Assembly: GCF_902499175.1 (NCBI RefSeq)
Contig: NZ_CABVQC010000066.1
Coordinates: forward strand, 1-52,777
DNA: 52,777 bases
DNA from: Burkholderia aenigmatica
Lineage (GTDB): Bacteria; Pseudomonadota; Gammaproteobacteria; Burkholderiales; Burkholderiaceae
Reading direction: 5' to 3'
A program made the position numbers and the translations under genes. Of the stretch, positions 1 through 8,756 are shown one piece after another. The notes below the pieces were generated by a model that was not told the origin of the DNA, searched no databases, and was given only the letters and a program-made list of their open reading frames with translations. Numbering within the stretch: the stretch's first letter is position 1; every line of letters begins with the position of its first letter.

Positions 1-379
1 CACGCCGCAAGTCACCCGCGAGGCGGCACCCGCGACGGTGGCACCGGCCGCCGCCGCGCCGGCTCCCGCGCCGGCTGCGCCGGCCGCACCCGTGCGCGAA
101 ACCGCACCGATCGGCGACGCGGCCTACCTGCGCAACCCGGCGCCCGACTATCCGGCGTTCGCGCAGGACCAGGGCTGGGAAGGGCGCGTCGTGCTGCGCG
201 TGCACGTGCTGGCGAACGGCACGCCCGATTCCGTCGACGTCCGCACGAGCAGCGGCCGCCGCATGCTCGACAACGCGGCGGTGGCCGCGGTGAAGCGCTG
301 GACGTTCGTGCCCGCGAAGCGCGGCGACGAAGCGGTCGACGGCTGGGTCAACGTGCCGATCGATTTCAAGCTGGGCTGA
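1..379 (+). CDS. tonB: TonB energy-transducer, C-terminal part (5' end outside window)
   Basis: The reading frame is open from the first bases, so the gene starts upstream of the window. What remains is an Ala/Pro-rich periplasmic linker followed by a TonB C-terminal domain of about 85 residues (NPAPDYP, a GRVVLRV strand, SSGRRMLDNAA and AVKRWTFVPA). TonB spans the periplasm and passes proton-motive energy from ExbB/ExbD to outer-membrane receptors. exbB and exbD follow at once and a TonB-dependent receptor lies 3.7 kb downstream, so this is probably a dedicated TonB system. The N-terminal membrane anchor is not visible. Confidence 0.9.
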   Translation, partial: TPQVTREAAPATVAPAAAAPAPAPAAPAAPVRETAPIGDAAYLRNPAPDYPAFAQDQGWEGRVVLRVHVLANGTPDSVDVRTSSGRRMLDNAAVAAVKRWTFVPAKRGDEAVDGWVNVPIDFKLG

Positions 380-420
380 CCCGCCGGGCGGCCCGTCACA
401 TTTTCCAAGGAACTCACATC

Positions 421-1137
421 ATGAACGGTATCCCGACCACCTTCATCGTCCAGGGCGCGCTCTGGCTGCTCGTCGTCTTCTCCGTCGTCACGTGGACGCT
501 GATCGTCGTGAAGGCGATCCAGAGCCTGCGGGCGAGCGCGCGCAACCGGCGCTACACGAGCGCGTTCTGGGCCGCGAACAGCTTTCACGAGGCCGCCTCG
601 CTCGACAGCGCGAACAGCCCGGTGGGTGAACTCGCCGCGACGGGCTTCGACGCGCTGCGGCGCGCCGACGAGAGCAGCGCACACGATCTCGAACACAGCT
701 GGAGCCGTCACGACCTGCTCGAACGCCATCTGCGCCAGCAGATCCACAACGCGCGCCGGCGCGAGGAGGCGGGGCTGGCGGTGCTCGCGTCGATCGGCAG
801 CACCGCGCCGTTCGTCGGCCTGTTCGGCACCGTGTTCGGCATCATCCACGCGCTGACCGCGATCGCGCACAGCGCGTCGGCGAGCATCGACGTCGTCGCC
901 GGGCCGATCGGCGAGGCGCTGGTCGCGACCGGGATCGGCATCGCGGTCGCCGTGCCGGCCGTGCTCGGGTACAACTTCTTCGTGCGCCGCGTGAAGGCCG
1001 CGTCGGCCGACCTCGATGCCTTCGCCACCGATTTCGTCACGCTCGCACAGAAGGCCGGCTTCCGCGTGCCGGCCGCCACCGCAGCGCCCGCACCGGCACG
1101 CCGTGCCGACGACACCCGTCAGGAGGCGTTCGCATAA
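421..1137 (+). CDS. exbB: ExbB, MotA/TolQ/ExbB-family proton channel subunit
   Basis: 238 aa, the usual ExbB length. The first membrane segment is near residues 8-30 (FIVQGALWLLVVFSVVTWTL). The paired helices lie at about 118-140 (GSTAPFVGLFGTVFGIIHAL) and 160-185 (GPIGEALVATGIGIAVAVPA), with the typical GLFGTVFGI and EALVATGIG motifs. ExbB forms the inner-membrane proton channel with ExbD that energises TonB. It starts 41 bp after tonB, and its TAA stop overlaps the exbD ATG by one base, which indicates translational coupling. Confidence 0.95.
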   Translation: MNGIPTTFIVQGALWLLVVFSVVTWTLIVVKAIQSLRASARNRRYTSAFWAANSFHEAASLDSANSPVGELAATGFDALRRADESSAHDLEHSWSRHDLLERHLRQQIHNARRREEAGLAVLASIGSTAPFVGLFGTVFGIIHALTAIAHSASASIDVVAGPIGEALVATGIGIAVAVPAVLGYNFFVRRVKAASADLDAFATDFVTLAQKAGFRVPAATAAPAPARRADDTRQEAFA

Positions 1138-1547
1138 TGGCTTTCTCCTCTTCCTCCGACAACGACGACGTGCTCAGCGAAATCAACATCACGCCGCTCG
1201 TCGACGTGATGCTCGTGCTGCTCGTCGCGTTCATCGTCACGGCGCCGCTGCTCAACAACGCGGTCCACGTGAATCTGCCGAACACCGTTGCCACGGCGCC
1301 GGCCGATCGCAAGCCGAACGTTACCGTGAGCGTCGACGACAAGGGCGTCGTGTATCTCGACAAGCGCGCGGTCGCCCTGGCAGCGGTGCCGGCCGAGCTG
1401 GCCGCGCTGAAGGCCGGCCGGCCCGATGTCGCGCTCGACCTGCAGGCCGACGAGCACGTGCCGTACGGCACCGTCGCGAAGCTGATGGCCGCGATCGAGC
1501 ATGCGGGCATCACGCGGCTATCGGTGCTCACCGCGCCGCGCGGCTGA
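1137..1547 (+). CDS. exbD: ExbD, TonB-system biopolymer transport protein
   Basis: 136 aa. A short cytoplasmic tail with the EINITPLVDVMLVLLVAFIV motif carries the conserved proton-binding Asp at the start of the only membrane helix, followed by a periplasmic domain ending ITRLSVLTAPRG. It overlaps exbB by one base. With ExbB and TonB it couples the proton gradient to outer-membrane transport. The family assignment is clear; dedication to the downstream receptor is inferred from position. Confidence 0.95.
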   Translation: MAFSSSSDNDDVLSEINITPLVDVMLVLLVAFIVTAPLLNNAVHVNLPNTVATAPADRKPNVTVSVDDKGVVYLDKRAVALAAVPAELAALKAGRPDVALDLQADEHVPYGTVAKLMAAIEHAGITRLSVLTAPRG

Positions 1548-1581
1548 TGCGCGGCTTACGACTCCTCTTCCGAACGCATCC

Positions 1582-2658
1582 ATGAGCATCACGGCCTCAC
1601 ACAACGTCCAGTCGATCTGGTACACACGCTGTCCGGTGCCGACGCCGCTCGGCATCGCCGCCCATCTCGGCTGGCTCGACAGCGAATTCGCCGGCGACGG
1701 CATCACCGTGCGCGCGCTGCAGGAAAGCCGGCACGCGACGCTGCATCAAGCGCACGTCGATCATTCCCTCGACAACGCATTCCGGCAGGGCGGCAGCATT
1801 CCGGCGCTATGGGCGCGCGCGGCCGGCGCCGACACGCGGGTGGTCGCGCTGACCTGGATCGACGAGGCGCAAGCGATCGTCGCGCTGCCGGAACGCGGCC
1901 TGAAGCGGCCGAAGGATTTGCGCGGGCGCCGCATCGGCCTGCCGCGTCGCGACGGCGAGCGCATCGACATCTTCCGCGCGGCGGCGCTGCGCGGCTTCAT
2001 CAGCGCGCTGTCGCTCGACGGGCTCGGCCCCGCCGAAGTCGAATGGGTCGACGTGCCCGCGTCGAACCTGCGCGCCCCCGTATCGACGCCGCTCACGCGC
2101 GACGCGGCATTCACCCATCCCGCGAGCCTGTCCAGCCGGCGGCTCTATGCGGCCGAAGCGGCCGCGCTCGTGCGCGGCGAGGTCGACGCGATCTACGTGA
2201 AAGGTTCGCTCGGGCTCGAAACCGCGTACCTGATCGGTGCGCAGCCGGTCGTCGACATCGGCTTTCATCCCGATCCGCAGATCCGCATCAACAATGGGTC
2301 ACCGCGGCCGCTGACCGTCAATGCGTCGACGCTCGACAGCCATCCCGACATCGTCAGCCGCTTCCTCGCGCGCGTGACCGAGGTCGACGGCTGGGCGCGC
2401 GAGCACGAGCAGGAAGTGCTCGGCTATCTCGGCCGCGAGACGGGATCGGGCCATGACTGGCTGCGGCTCGCCTACGGCGCGGACGTCCATCGGCGGCTGC
2501 GCACGGATCTCGACGAAGCGTCGATCGCCGCACTCGACGATTTCAAGCGTTTCCTCGTCGAATGGCAGTTCCTGCCTGCCGACTTCGACGTGCGCGCATG
2601 GATCGACCGGCGCGCGCTCGACGGCATCGCGACGCGGTCTCGCGACGCCGCGCGGTGA
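1582..2658 (+). CDS. DszB-like putative sulfinate desulfinase / NMT1-type binding-fold protein
   Basis: 358 aa from ATG 1582. It has no signal peptide and so appears cytoplasmic, unlike true ABC binding proteins of this fold. The N-terminus (CPVPTPLGIAAHLGWLD, then HVDHSLDNAFRQGGSIPAL) resembles, as I recall it, 2-hydroxybiphenyl-2-sulfinate desulfinase DszB (CPVPNAL, then FGGEIPPL). DszB uses Cys27, His60 and Arg70. The same residues appear here as Cys17, His58 and Arg68, with identical His-to-Arg spacing. Such proteins are commonly annotated as ABC transporter substrate-binding or aliphatic sulfonate-binding proteins. It sits between exbD and an MFS gene whose GTG start overlaps its stop. 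Family call is fairly firm; desulfinase activity is inferred. Confidence 0.72.
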   Translation: MSITASHNVQSIWYTRCPVPTPLGIAAHLGWLDSEFAGDGITVRALQESRHATLHQAHVDHSLDNAFRQGGSIPALWARAAGADTRVVALTWIDEAQAIVALPERGLKRPKDLRGRRIGLPRRDGERIDIFRAAALRGFISALSLDGLGPAEVEWVDVPASNLRAPVSTPLTRDAAFTHPASLSSRRLYAAEAAALVRGEVDAIYVKGSLGLETAYLIGAQPVVDIGFHPDPQIRINNGSPRPLTVNASTLDSHPDIVSRFLARVTEVDGWAREHEQEVLGYLGRETGSGHDWLRLAYGADVHRRLRTDLDEASIAALDDFKRFLVEWQFLPADFDVRAWIDRRALDGIATRSRDAAR

Positions 2659-3872
2659 GCGCGCCGCCACGCGTCGCCGACGCCTGGCGGCGCGAGCGCT
2701 TCACCGGCGGCTTCATGCTGCTGGCGCTCGCGAGCGGCACGACGATCAGCATGGCGCAGCTCGCGACGACGCTGTACGCGCTCGCACTTGGGGTCGACAG
2801 CGCGCGGCTCGGCATCATCGCCGCGATGGAGCCGCTCGGCATCGCGTTGATGACGCTGCCGGCCGGGCTGCTCGTCGCGCGCTACGGCGCACGGCGCGTG
2901 TACTTCGTCGCGAGCATGGGGCCGATGCTGCTCAATCTCGTCGTGCCGTTTGCCGGCGCATGGCCGCTGATTGCGCTCACGCAAGTGTTGATCGGGCTGT
3001 GCATCCCGTTCCGGATCGTGTCGATCAACGGCGTGTTTCTCGCGCGTCTCGCGCAGATCGGCCTCGCACGTGCCGGCTGGTACCGCGCGGCGATGTCGGT
3101 CGGAACCGGCATGGTCGGGCCGTGGCTCGCGAGCGGGCTGATCGGCGCGCATGGCGCGGTCGCAACGTTCTGCGCGGCGTCGGCGAGCTTCGCGGGCATG
3201 GCGCTGTTCAGCCGGACGCTGCTCGGCGACGCGGAGCCTGCGCCGCGCGGTGGGCAACCGGAAACCGGTGGCCTGCGCGCTTTGCTGACACTCGCGTGGA
3301 GCCACGACGTGCGCGAGCAGCTCGTGCTGGAGGCAGTGAACAGTGCAACGCGTTCGCTGGCCGGCGCATACACGGTGGTGCTCGCGATCCAGTCGCTCGG
3401 GCTGTCCCAGACGAAAGCCGTCGCGCTGCTGACGCTGCAGGGTGTCGTCGCGGTGATCGCGCTGTTCGGGCTGGGGCATGTCGCGCAGCGGATGACGGCG
3501 CGCCGTTGCCAGTCGCTCAGTCTTGCCGGCGGCGTGGCCGGGTTGCTCGCGCTGGGTCTCGCGCATGACGCATGGATCGTCGCCGCCGGGCTCGCCGCGC
3601 TGTGCGCCGGCTCGTCGCTGCTGCATCTCGTCAACATGCAGCGTCTCGGCCGGCACCCGGCCGACAAGAGCCAGGTGTCGAGCCTCTACAACCTCGCGTC
3701 GATGACGGGCGCGTTCTGCGGCCCGCTGGCCGGCAGCGCGCTCGTGCCGGTTGTCGGGTTGCAGGCCGTGTTTCTGTGCTGGCTGCCCGTCGTCGTGCTG
3801 GTTGCGTTCGCGTTGCGCATCGCACATGGGCGGCGCGATGCATCGCAGCGCGTGACTGAAAAGCTCTCCTGA
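2655..3872 (+). CDS. MFS transporter
   Basis: 405 aa from GTG 2655, which overlaps the TGA of the preceding gene (GTGA), the arrangement expected for coupled translation; upstream in-frame starts would run deep into that gene. About twelve hydrophobic segments. The loop after helix 2 (LLVARYGARRVYF) is the degenerate MFS signature. No substrate can be read from the sequence. Coupling to the DszB-like protein and position before a TonB receptor suggest inner-membrane import of the same compound or export of its product. Confidence 0.85.
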   Translation: MSAPPRVADAWRRERFTGGFMLLALASGTTISMAQLATTLYALALGVDSARLGIIAAMEPLGIALMTLPAGLLVARYGARRVYFVASMGPMLLNLVVPFAGAWPLIALTQVLIGLCIPFRIVSINGVFLARLAQIGLARAGWYRAAMSVGTGMVGPWLASGLIGAHGAVATFCAASASFAGMALFSRTLLGDAEPAPRGGQPETGGLRALLTLAWSHDVREQLVLEAVNSATRSLAGAYTVVLAIQSLGLSQTKAVALLTLQGVVAVIALFGLGHVAQRMTARRCQSLSLAGGVAGLLALGLAHDAWIVAAGLAALCAGSSLLHLVNMQRLGRHPADKSQVSSLYNLASMTGAFCGPLAGSALVPVVGLQAVFLCWLPVVVLVAFALRIAHGRRDASQRVTEKLS

Positions 3873-4085
3873 CGACCAGCGGACCGGGTATGGCGTGATC
3901 CGCGCGGTGTTGCGTGACAAGCAGTTTGCTTCCCTTCACAGATGCGCATGCAGCAACACCTGCACCGCACGCGCGCCGGAAGCCCCGTGCGACGGGTTTC
4001 TCGATGCTGGCATCCGAATTGCAATAGGTACCCCGTGCGTCGCGCACGCACGTGCGTTCAACCGATCAAACAGGATGACTCATCG

Positions 4086-6398
4086 ATGTTCAGGAAAAAA
4101 CTAATCGTCACCGCGCTGGGGGGACTGCTGACGGGCGGGGCCGTATCGTTGCCCGCATGGGCGGAAGAGGGCGCGGTAACGGCGGCACCGGACGCGAAGC
4201 CGGAACAACAGGGCACGGCGGATGCCGCCGTGGCCGCACCGAAGGCGGCCCGCGCGACGCGCGGCACGGCCGCGCGCGAAACGAACCTCGGCACGGTGAC
4301 GGTGACCGCGCGCCGGCGCAAGGAGCGCATCCAGGACGTGCCGGTCGCGGTGAGCGCGCTGAGCGGCGACGCGATCAAGAACAACGAGCTGCGCGTGATC
4401 AACGACGTGACGAAGTACGTGCCGAACTTTACCGGACAATCGACCGAGGGCCGCGAGCGGCCGCGCTGGTTCCTGCGCGGCGTCGGCAGCAACGATCCGT
4501 CGGACCTGTCGCTGAGCCCGGTCGGCGTGTACTTCGACGACGTCTACATCAACAGCGTATTCGGGCAGGGCTTCCCGCTGTTCGACCTCGATCACATCGA
4601 AGTGCTGCGCGGCCCGCAGGGCACGCTGTGGGGCAAGAATACGGTCGGCGGCGCGCTCAGCATCACGTCGCAGAAGCCGACCTTCGATGTGAGCGGCTAC
4701 GGCAAGATCGGGCTCGGCCAGTACAACAGCCGGCTCGCGGAAGCCGCGATCGGCGGGCCGATCGGCAAGAACGACGTGCTGGCCGCACGCGTGTCGGTGT
4801 ATCACGAGAACGCCGACAGCTTCTACACGAACACCGTGCAGCAAGGGCGCTTCGGCGGCTTCCACGACAACGCGGTGCGCTTCCAGGTGCTGGCCGTACC
4901 GACGTCGGATACCGACTTCCTGTTCAACATCCACGGCCGCAACTACACGGGTGGCGGCAACGCATGGCATGCGCAGGGTGCGGGGCCGGGCGGCGCTAAC
5001 CAGTTCGGCTTCGTCGGGTCGAGCGATCCGTACACGGTGTCGCTCAACGCGCCGTCGAGCGATCACATCTCGACCTGGGGCACGTCGCTCACCGCGCACT
5101 GGCGCATCAACCCGGCGGTGACGCTGACGTCGATCACCGCGTTCGAAGGGCTGCACCGCTGGTACCAGGACGACGAGGACTATTCCGCGTTCGACGCCGC
5201 ACGCTCGCACGATCGCTTGTCGAGCCGCCAGTTCTCGCAGGAATTCCGGCTCGAATCGCCGCAGAGCGACCGGCTGAGCTGGCTCGTCGGCACCCACCTG
5301 TTCACCGAGCAACTGGCCGAGCAGGGCGCCGGCGGCGGCCTGCCGGGCTCGCCGTCGCCCGCGTTCTACCACCTGACCGACCTCACGCAGCATACGCAGA
5401 GCGCGGCGATCTTCGGCAGCGTGAAGTACCGGTTCACCGACCGCTTCAACGTGACGGGCGGGCTGCGTTACACGATCGAGCGCAAGAACATCAACCTGAC
5501 CGGGCTGCAGGACACCGGCAACGTCGCGTTCAGCAATCCGGGCAGCTGGTGGGAGCCGTCGTCGGTGTCGTCGCCGCTGGCGGTCAGCGCAAGGCAGAAC
5601 CAGACGAACACGTGGCGCGCGCCGACCTGGGATCTCACGCCCGAATACGCGCTCAGCAGCAACGTGCGCGCGTATTTCCGCTATGCGCGCGGCTTCCGGT
5701 CGGGCGGCTACAACGGCAACGCATATACGCAGAGCACGGTGTCGACCGTATCGCCCGAGTACCTGACCGATTACGAGGCCGGCATCAAGAGCGAATGGTT
5801 CGACAAGCGGCTGATCGTCAACGCGAGCGTGTTCCACTACGACTATCACGACATCCAGGTGTTCGCGCTCGCGCCGAACCCGTTCGGCGGCCCGCCGGTA
5901 TCGACGCTGTCGAATGCGGGGCAGGGGCGCGCGGATGGCTTCGAGCTGGAGCTGAAGGCGCAGCCGGTCAACAGCCTCTACCTGTTCGCGAACCTCGGGA
6001 TGCTGAACACGCGCTACACGGAGTTCCGCAACGTGCCGACCGCCGTCGGCAACTCGTTCGCGCGCGCGCCGCATACGACGCTCAACGCCGGCTTCGACTA
6101 TCGCGTGCCGGTGTCGTTCGGCACGCTGACGGCCGGCGGCGACGTGAATTACCGCAGCCGCGAATACTTCAGCGCGACGCGGCAGACGATGCCGCAGCTC
6201 TGGCAGGGCGGCTACACGGTGCTGAACGCGCACGTGTCCTACACGACGCCGAACCAGAAGTACATCGTGACGGGCTACGTGACGAACCTGACCAACAAGG
6301 TCTACAAGAAGCTCGAGCTGCTGCCGTCGTATGGCGCGTATCCGGCGCTGTACGGCGATCCGCGCACGGTCGGGATCACGCTGACCGCAAAGATCTGA
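4086..6398 (+). CDS. TonB-dependent outer-membrane receptor
   Basis: 770 aa from ATG 4086. The signal peptide runs to about residue 25 (PAWA/EEG). An Ala/Pro/Lys linker is followed by the plug domain (RRRKERIQDVPVAVSALSGDAI, IEVLRGPQGTLWGKNTVGGALSI) and a 22-strand barrel ending RTVGITLTAKI. The plug type resembles receptors for xenobiotic or organic ligands rather than classical siderophore receptors, but ligand prediction from this is weak. The 213 bp upstream (3873-4085) holds no obvious Fur box or cobalamin riboswitch. Context with tonB-exbBD and the desulfinase-like gene argues for an organosulfur ligand (inference). Confidence 0.92.
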   Translation: MFRKKLIVTALGGLLTGGAVSLPAWAEEGAVTAAPDAKPEQQGTADAAVAAPKAARATRGTAARETNLGTVTVTARRRKERIQDVPVAVSALSGDAIKNNELRVINDVTKYVPNFTGQSTEGRERPRWFLRGVGSNDPSDLSLSPVGVYFDDVYINSVFGQGFPLFDLDHIEVLRGPQGTLWGKNTVGGALSITSQKPTFDVSGYGKIGLGQYNSRLAEAAIGGPIGKNDVLAARVSVYHENADSFYTNTVQQGRFGGFHDNAVRFQVLAVPTSDTDFLFNIHGRNYTGGGNAWHAQGAGPGGANQFGFVGSSDPYTVSLNAPSSDHISTWGTSLTAHWRINPAVTLTSITAFEGLHRWYQDDEDYSAFDAARSHDRLSSRQFSQEFRLESPQSDRLSWLVGTHLFTEQLAEQGAGGGLPGSPSPAFYHLTDLTQHTQSAAIFGSVKYRFTDRFNVTGGLRYTIERKNINLTGLQDTGNVAFSNPGSWWEPSSVSSPLAVSARQNQTNTWRAPTWDLTPEYALSSNVRAYFRYARGFRSGGYNGNAYTQSTVSTVSPEYLTDYEAGIKSEWFDKRLIVNASVFHYDYHDIQVFALAPNPFGGPPVSTLSNAGQGRADGFELELKAQPVNSLYLFANLGMLNTRYTEFRNVPTAVGNSFARAPHTTLNAGFDYRVPVSFGTLTAGGDVNYRSREYFSATRQTMPQLWQGGYTVLNAHVSYTTPNQKYIVTGYVTNLTNKVYKKLELLPSYGAYPALYGDPRTVGITLTAKI

Positions 6399-6440
6399 CG
6401 GGCGGCAGGCGACGCGGTGGCGAGCCGCGTTTGCCGCGCG

Positions 6441-7400
6441 TCAGATCAGCAGCGACAGTGTCCTGAACAGCGCGAGATCCGCCTTGCGTGCCGATCGCGC
6501 ATGGCGGCGGATCACGTGCAGCAGGCAGTCGATGAAGCAGCGCGCGGCGTCGCTCAGCGTGCTGCTGCGCCGCGTGACGATCCCGAGGTCGCGCGGCTCG
6601 AAGGTTTCCTTCAGCTGCAACGCGCGCATCCGTTCGCCGAACGGCGGCACGGCCGCGAGGATCGTCGGGCACCAGGTGCACATGTCGGCCTGTTCGAGCA
6701 TCGTCTGCAGCATCGCCACCGACTGCGCGCGCACGATGCGCCGTTCGTCGATTTCGGCACCATGGCGTGTGAACAGGTAGTCGACGAGCGCGGCCTGCCC
6801 GTCGGCCGCGAAATTCAGCACCCAGTCGTTCTCGACCAGGTCGTGGATCGACCGCGCGTGCTCGCGCGGATGGCCGGCGCGAACCATCACCGCGGTTTCG
6901 TAGCGCAGCATCGGCTCGAACGCGAATTCCTGCGTGCCGCCGGGTTGCACGTGCCCGAGCGCGAAGTCCATGCTGCCATCGCGCAACAGCGGCTGCGCGA
7001 CCGCCATCAGCGCTTCGTAGAGTTCGAGACGCACGTCGGGCATCTGCTCGCGAAAGCGCAGCACCGTTTCCGCGAGGAAGGTCATCGTGAGCCACGGTGT
7101 CACGCCGATGCTCAGCCGGCCTTCGACGCGGCCACGCATGCGTTCGAGATCGCTCTGCGCGTGTTCGAGCTGCTTCAGCACGAGCTTCGCATGCGTGAGC
7201 AGCGTCTTGCCGTAGTCGGTGAAGCCGATCCCCTCCGGTGCGCGGACCAGTAGCGGCAGGCGTTCGCTGGCCTCCAGTTCGCGCAGCGCACGCGTGACGG
7301 CCGCCTGCGACAGCCCGAGGGTGCGCGCCGCGCCGCGAATACTCCCGGCCTCCGCGCTCGCGACGAGCGCCTGCAGCTGATGCAGCTTGATCGTGCTCAT
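6441..7400 (-). CDS. LysR-family transcriptional regulator
   Basis: 319 aa. The N-terminal winged helix-turn-helix reads KLHQLQALVASAEAGSIRGAARTLGLSQAAVTRALRELE, followed by a LysR substrate-binding domain. It converges on the TonB receptor gene and diverges from the M20 amidohydrolase across a 136-bp gap (7401-7536), so the likely target is the amidohydrolase/binding-protein/porin set rather than the receptor. The inducer is unknown. Confidence 0.92.
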   Translation of the reverse strand: MSTIKLHQLQALVASAEAGSIRGAARTLGLSQAAVTRALRELEASERLPLLVRAPEGIGFTDYGKTLLTHAKLVLKQLEHAQSDLERMRGRVEGRLSIGVTPWLTMTFLAETVLRFREQMPDVRLELYEALMAVAQPLLRDGSMDFALGHVQPGGTQEFAFEPMLRYETAVMVRAGHPREHARSIHDLVENDWVLNFAADGQAALVDYLFTRHGAEIDERRIVRAQSVAMLQTMLEQADMCTWCPTILAAVPPFGERMRALQLKETFEPRDLGIVTRRSSTLSDAARCFIDCLLHVIRRHARSARKADLALFRTLSLLI

Positions 7401-7536
7401 GGTGCGATACCCGACAACGAAAGGTTGTCATCATAACGAAACCGCGGCTGTTCGCCGGGATTTTCGCTGCCTACGATGCGGTCACGATCGGTCATTCGGG
7501 CGATCGGCAACCGGAATGCATCGAGGAGAATCGGGG

Positions 7537-8706
7537 TTGGACCACAAACCTATCGTGCCGGAAATGGCGGCCATCGAGACGGAAATGATCGCGCTGCGCC
7601 GCCGGCTGCACGCGCATCCGGAGCTCGGCTTCGAGGAGCATGCGACGAGCGACCTCGTGGCCGGCTGCCTGACAACGTGGGGTTATCGGGTGACGCGCGG
7701 GCTCGGCGGCACGGGCGTGGTCGGCACATTGACGCGCGGCGCCGGGAAACGGCTCGGGCTGCGCGCGGACATGGACGCGCTGCCGATCCGCGAGACGACC
7801 GGTCTGCCGCATGCGAGCCGGTGCGACGGCGTGATGCACGCATGCGGTCACGACGGCCATACGGCGATGCTGCTCGCGGCGGCGCGCTGCGTGGCCGAGC
7901 GCGGCCGCTTCACGGGCACGCTGAACCTGATTTTCCAGCCGGCCGAGGAAGGGCTCGGCGGTGCGAAGCGGATGATCGACGACGGGCTGTTCGAGCAGTT
8001 TCCGTGCGATGCGGTGTACGCGATGCACAACGTGCCGGGCCTGCCGGCTGGCGTGCTCGGCTTCTGCGATGGCCCGGCGATGGCATCGGCCGACGAGGTG
8101 CGCGTGCGCGTGATCGGGCGCGGCGGGCATGGCGCGGCGCCGCATACGACGATCGATCCGGTGGTCGTCTGCGCGTCGATCGTGATGGCGCTGCAGACCG
8201 TCGTGTCGCGCAACGTGAATCCGCAGGAGCTGGCGATCGTGACGGCCGGCTCGATCCACGCGGGCACCGCATCGAACGTGATCCCGCCGCATGCGGAACT
8301 CGCACTCAGCGTGCGTGCGCTGTCGCCGGACGTACGCGCGCTGCTCGAACGGCGCATTCGCGAGATCGTGCACGGGCAAGCCGCGAGCTATGGCGCGACG
8401 GCCGAGATCGACTATCGGCACGAGTACCCGGTGCTCGTCAATCACGCGGCGGAAACCGCGTTTGCGCGCGACGTCGCCCGCGAATGGGGCGGCGATGGCG
8501 CGCTGATCCCGCATCTGCGGCCGATCGCGGCCAGCGAGGACTTCGCGTTCATGCTGAACGCGTGCCCCGGCAGCTATCTGTCGATCGGCAACGGCGACGG
8601 CGCCGCTGGATGCGGGCTGCACCACCCCGGCTACGACTTCAACGACGCGTGCCTCGCCACGGGCGCGAGCTACTGGATTGCGCTGGCGGAACGCTACCTC
8701 GCGTGA
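7537..8706 (+). CDS. M20 family amidohydrolase (hippurate/N-acyl amino acid hydrolase type)
   Basis: About 389 aa from TTG 7537, chosen because an AGGAGA ribosome-binding site at 7524-7529 sits 7 bases upstream; ATG 7516 is a possible alternative with no good site. Motifs: RLHAHPELGFEE, the metal-binding GLRADMDALPI and HACGHDGHTAML, the PAEEGLGGAKRM region with the catalytic Glu, the dimerisation-domain motif GRGGHGAAPH, and a terminal ASEDFAF. This family is usually two-metal and cleaves N-acyl or N-carbamoyl amino acids in the cytoplasm. Next comes an amino-acid binding protein, suggesting use of a released or imported amino acid. Confidence 0.9.
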   Translation: MDHKPIVPEMAAIETEMIALRRRLHAHPELGFEEHATSDLVAGCLTTWGYRVTRGLGGTGVVGTLTRGAGKRLGLRADMDALPIRETTGLPHASRCDGVMHACGHDGHTAMLLAAARCVAERGRFTGTLNLIFQPAEEGLGGAKRMIDDGLFEQFPCDAVYAMHNVPGLPAGVLGFCDGPAMASADEVRVRVIGRGGHGAAPHTTIDPVVVCASIVMALQTVVSRNVNPQELAIVTAGSIHAGTASNVIPPHAELALSVRALSPDVRALLERRIREIVHGQAASYGATAEIDYRHEYPVLVNHAAETAFARDVAREWGGDGALIPHLRPIAASEDFAFMLNACPGSYLSIGNGDGAAGCGLHHPGYDFNDACLATGASYWIALAERYLA

Positions 8707-8756
8707 CGGGCCTGCACGATTTTGACTGACGATTCACACAAGGAAGGAGACTGGCA

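Noticed and set aside
3873..4085. Cobalamin riboswitch or Fur box before the TonB receptor
   Set aside because: I looked for the conserved B12-box and for a Fur-like inverted repeat and found neither.
4101..6233. 710-codon minus-strand open frame opposite the TonB receptor
   Set aside because: Shadow frame with Arg/Val/Ala/His bias and no domain; the receptor frame is unmistakable.
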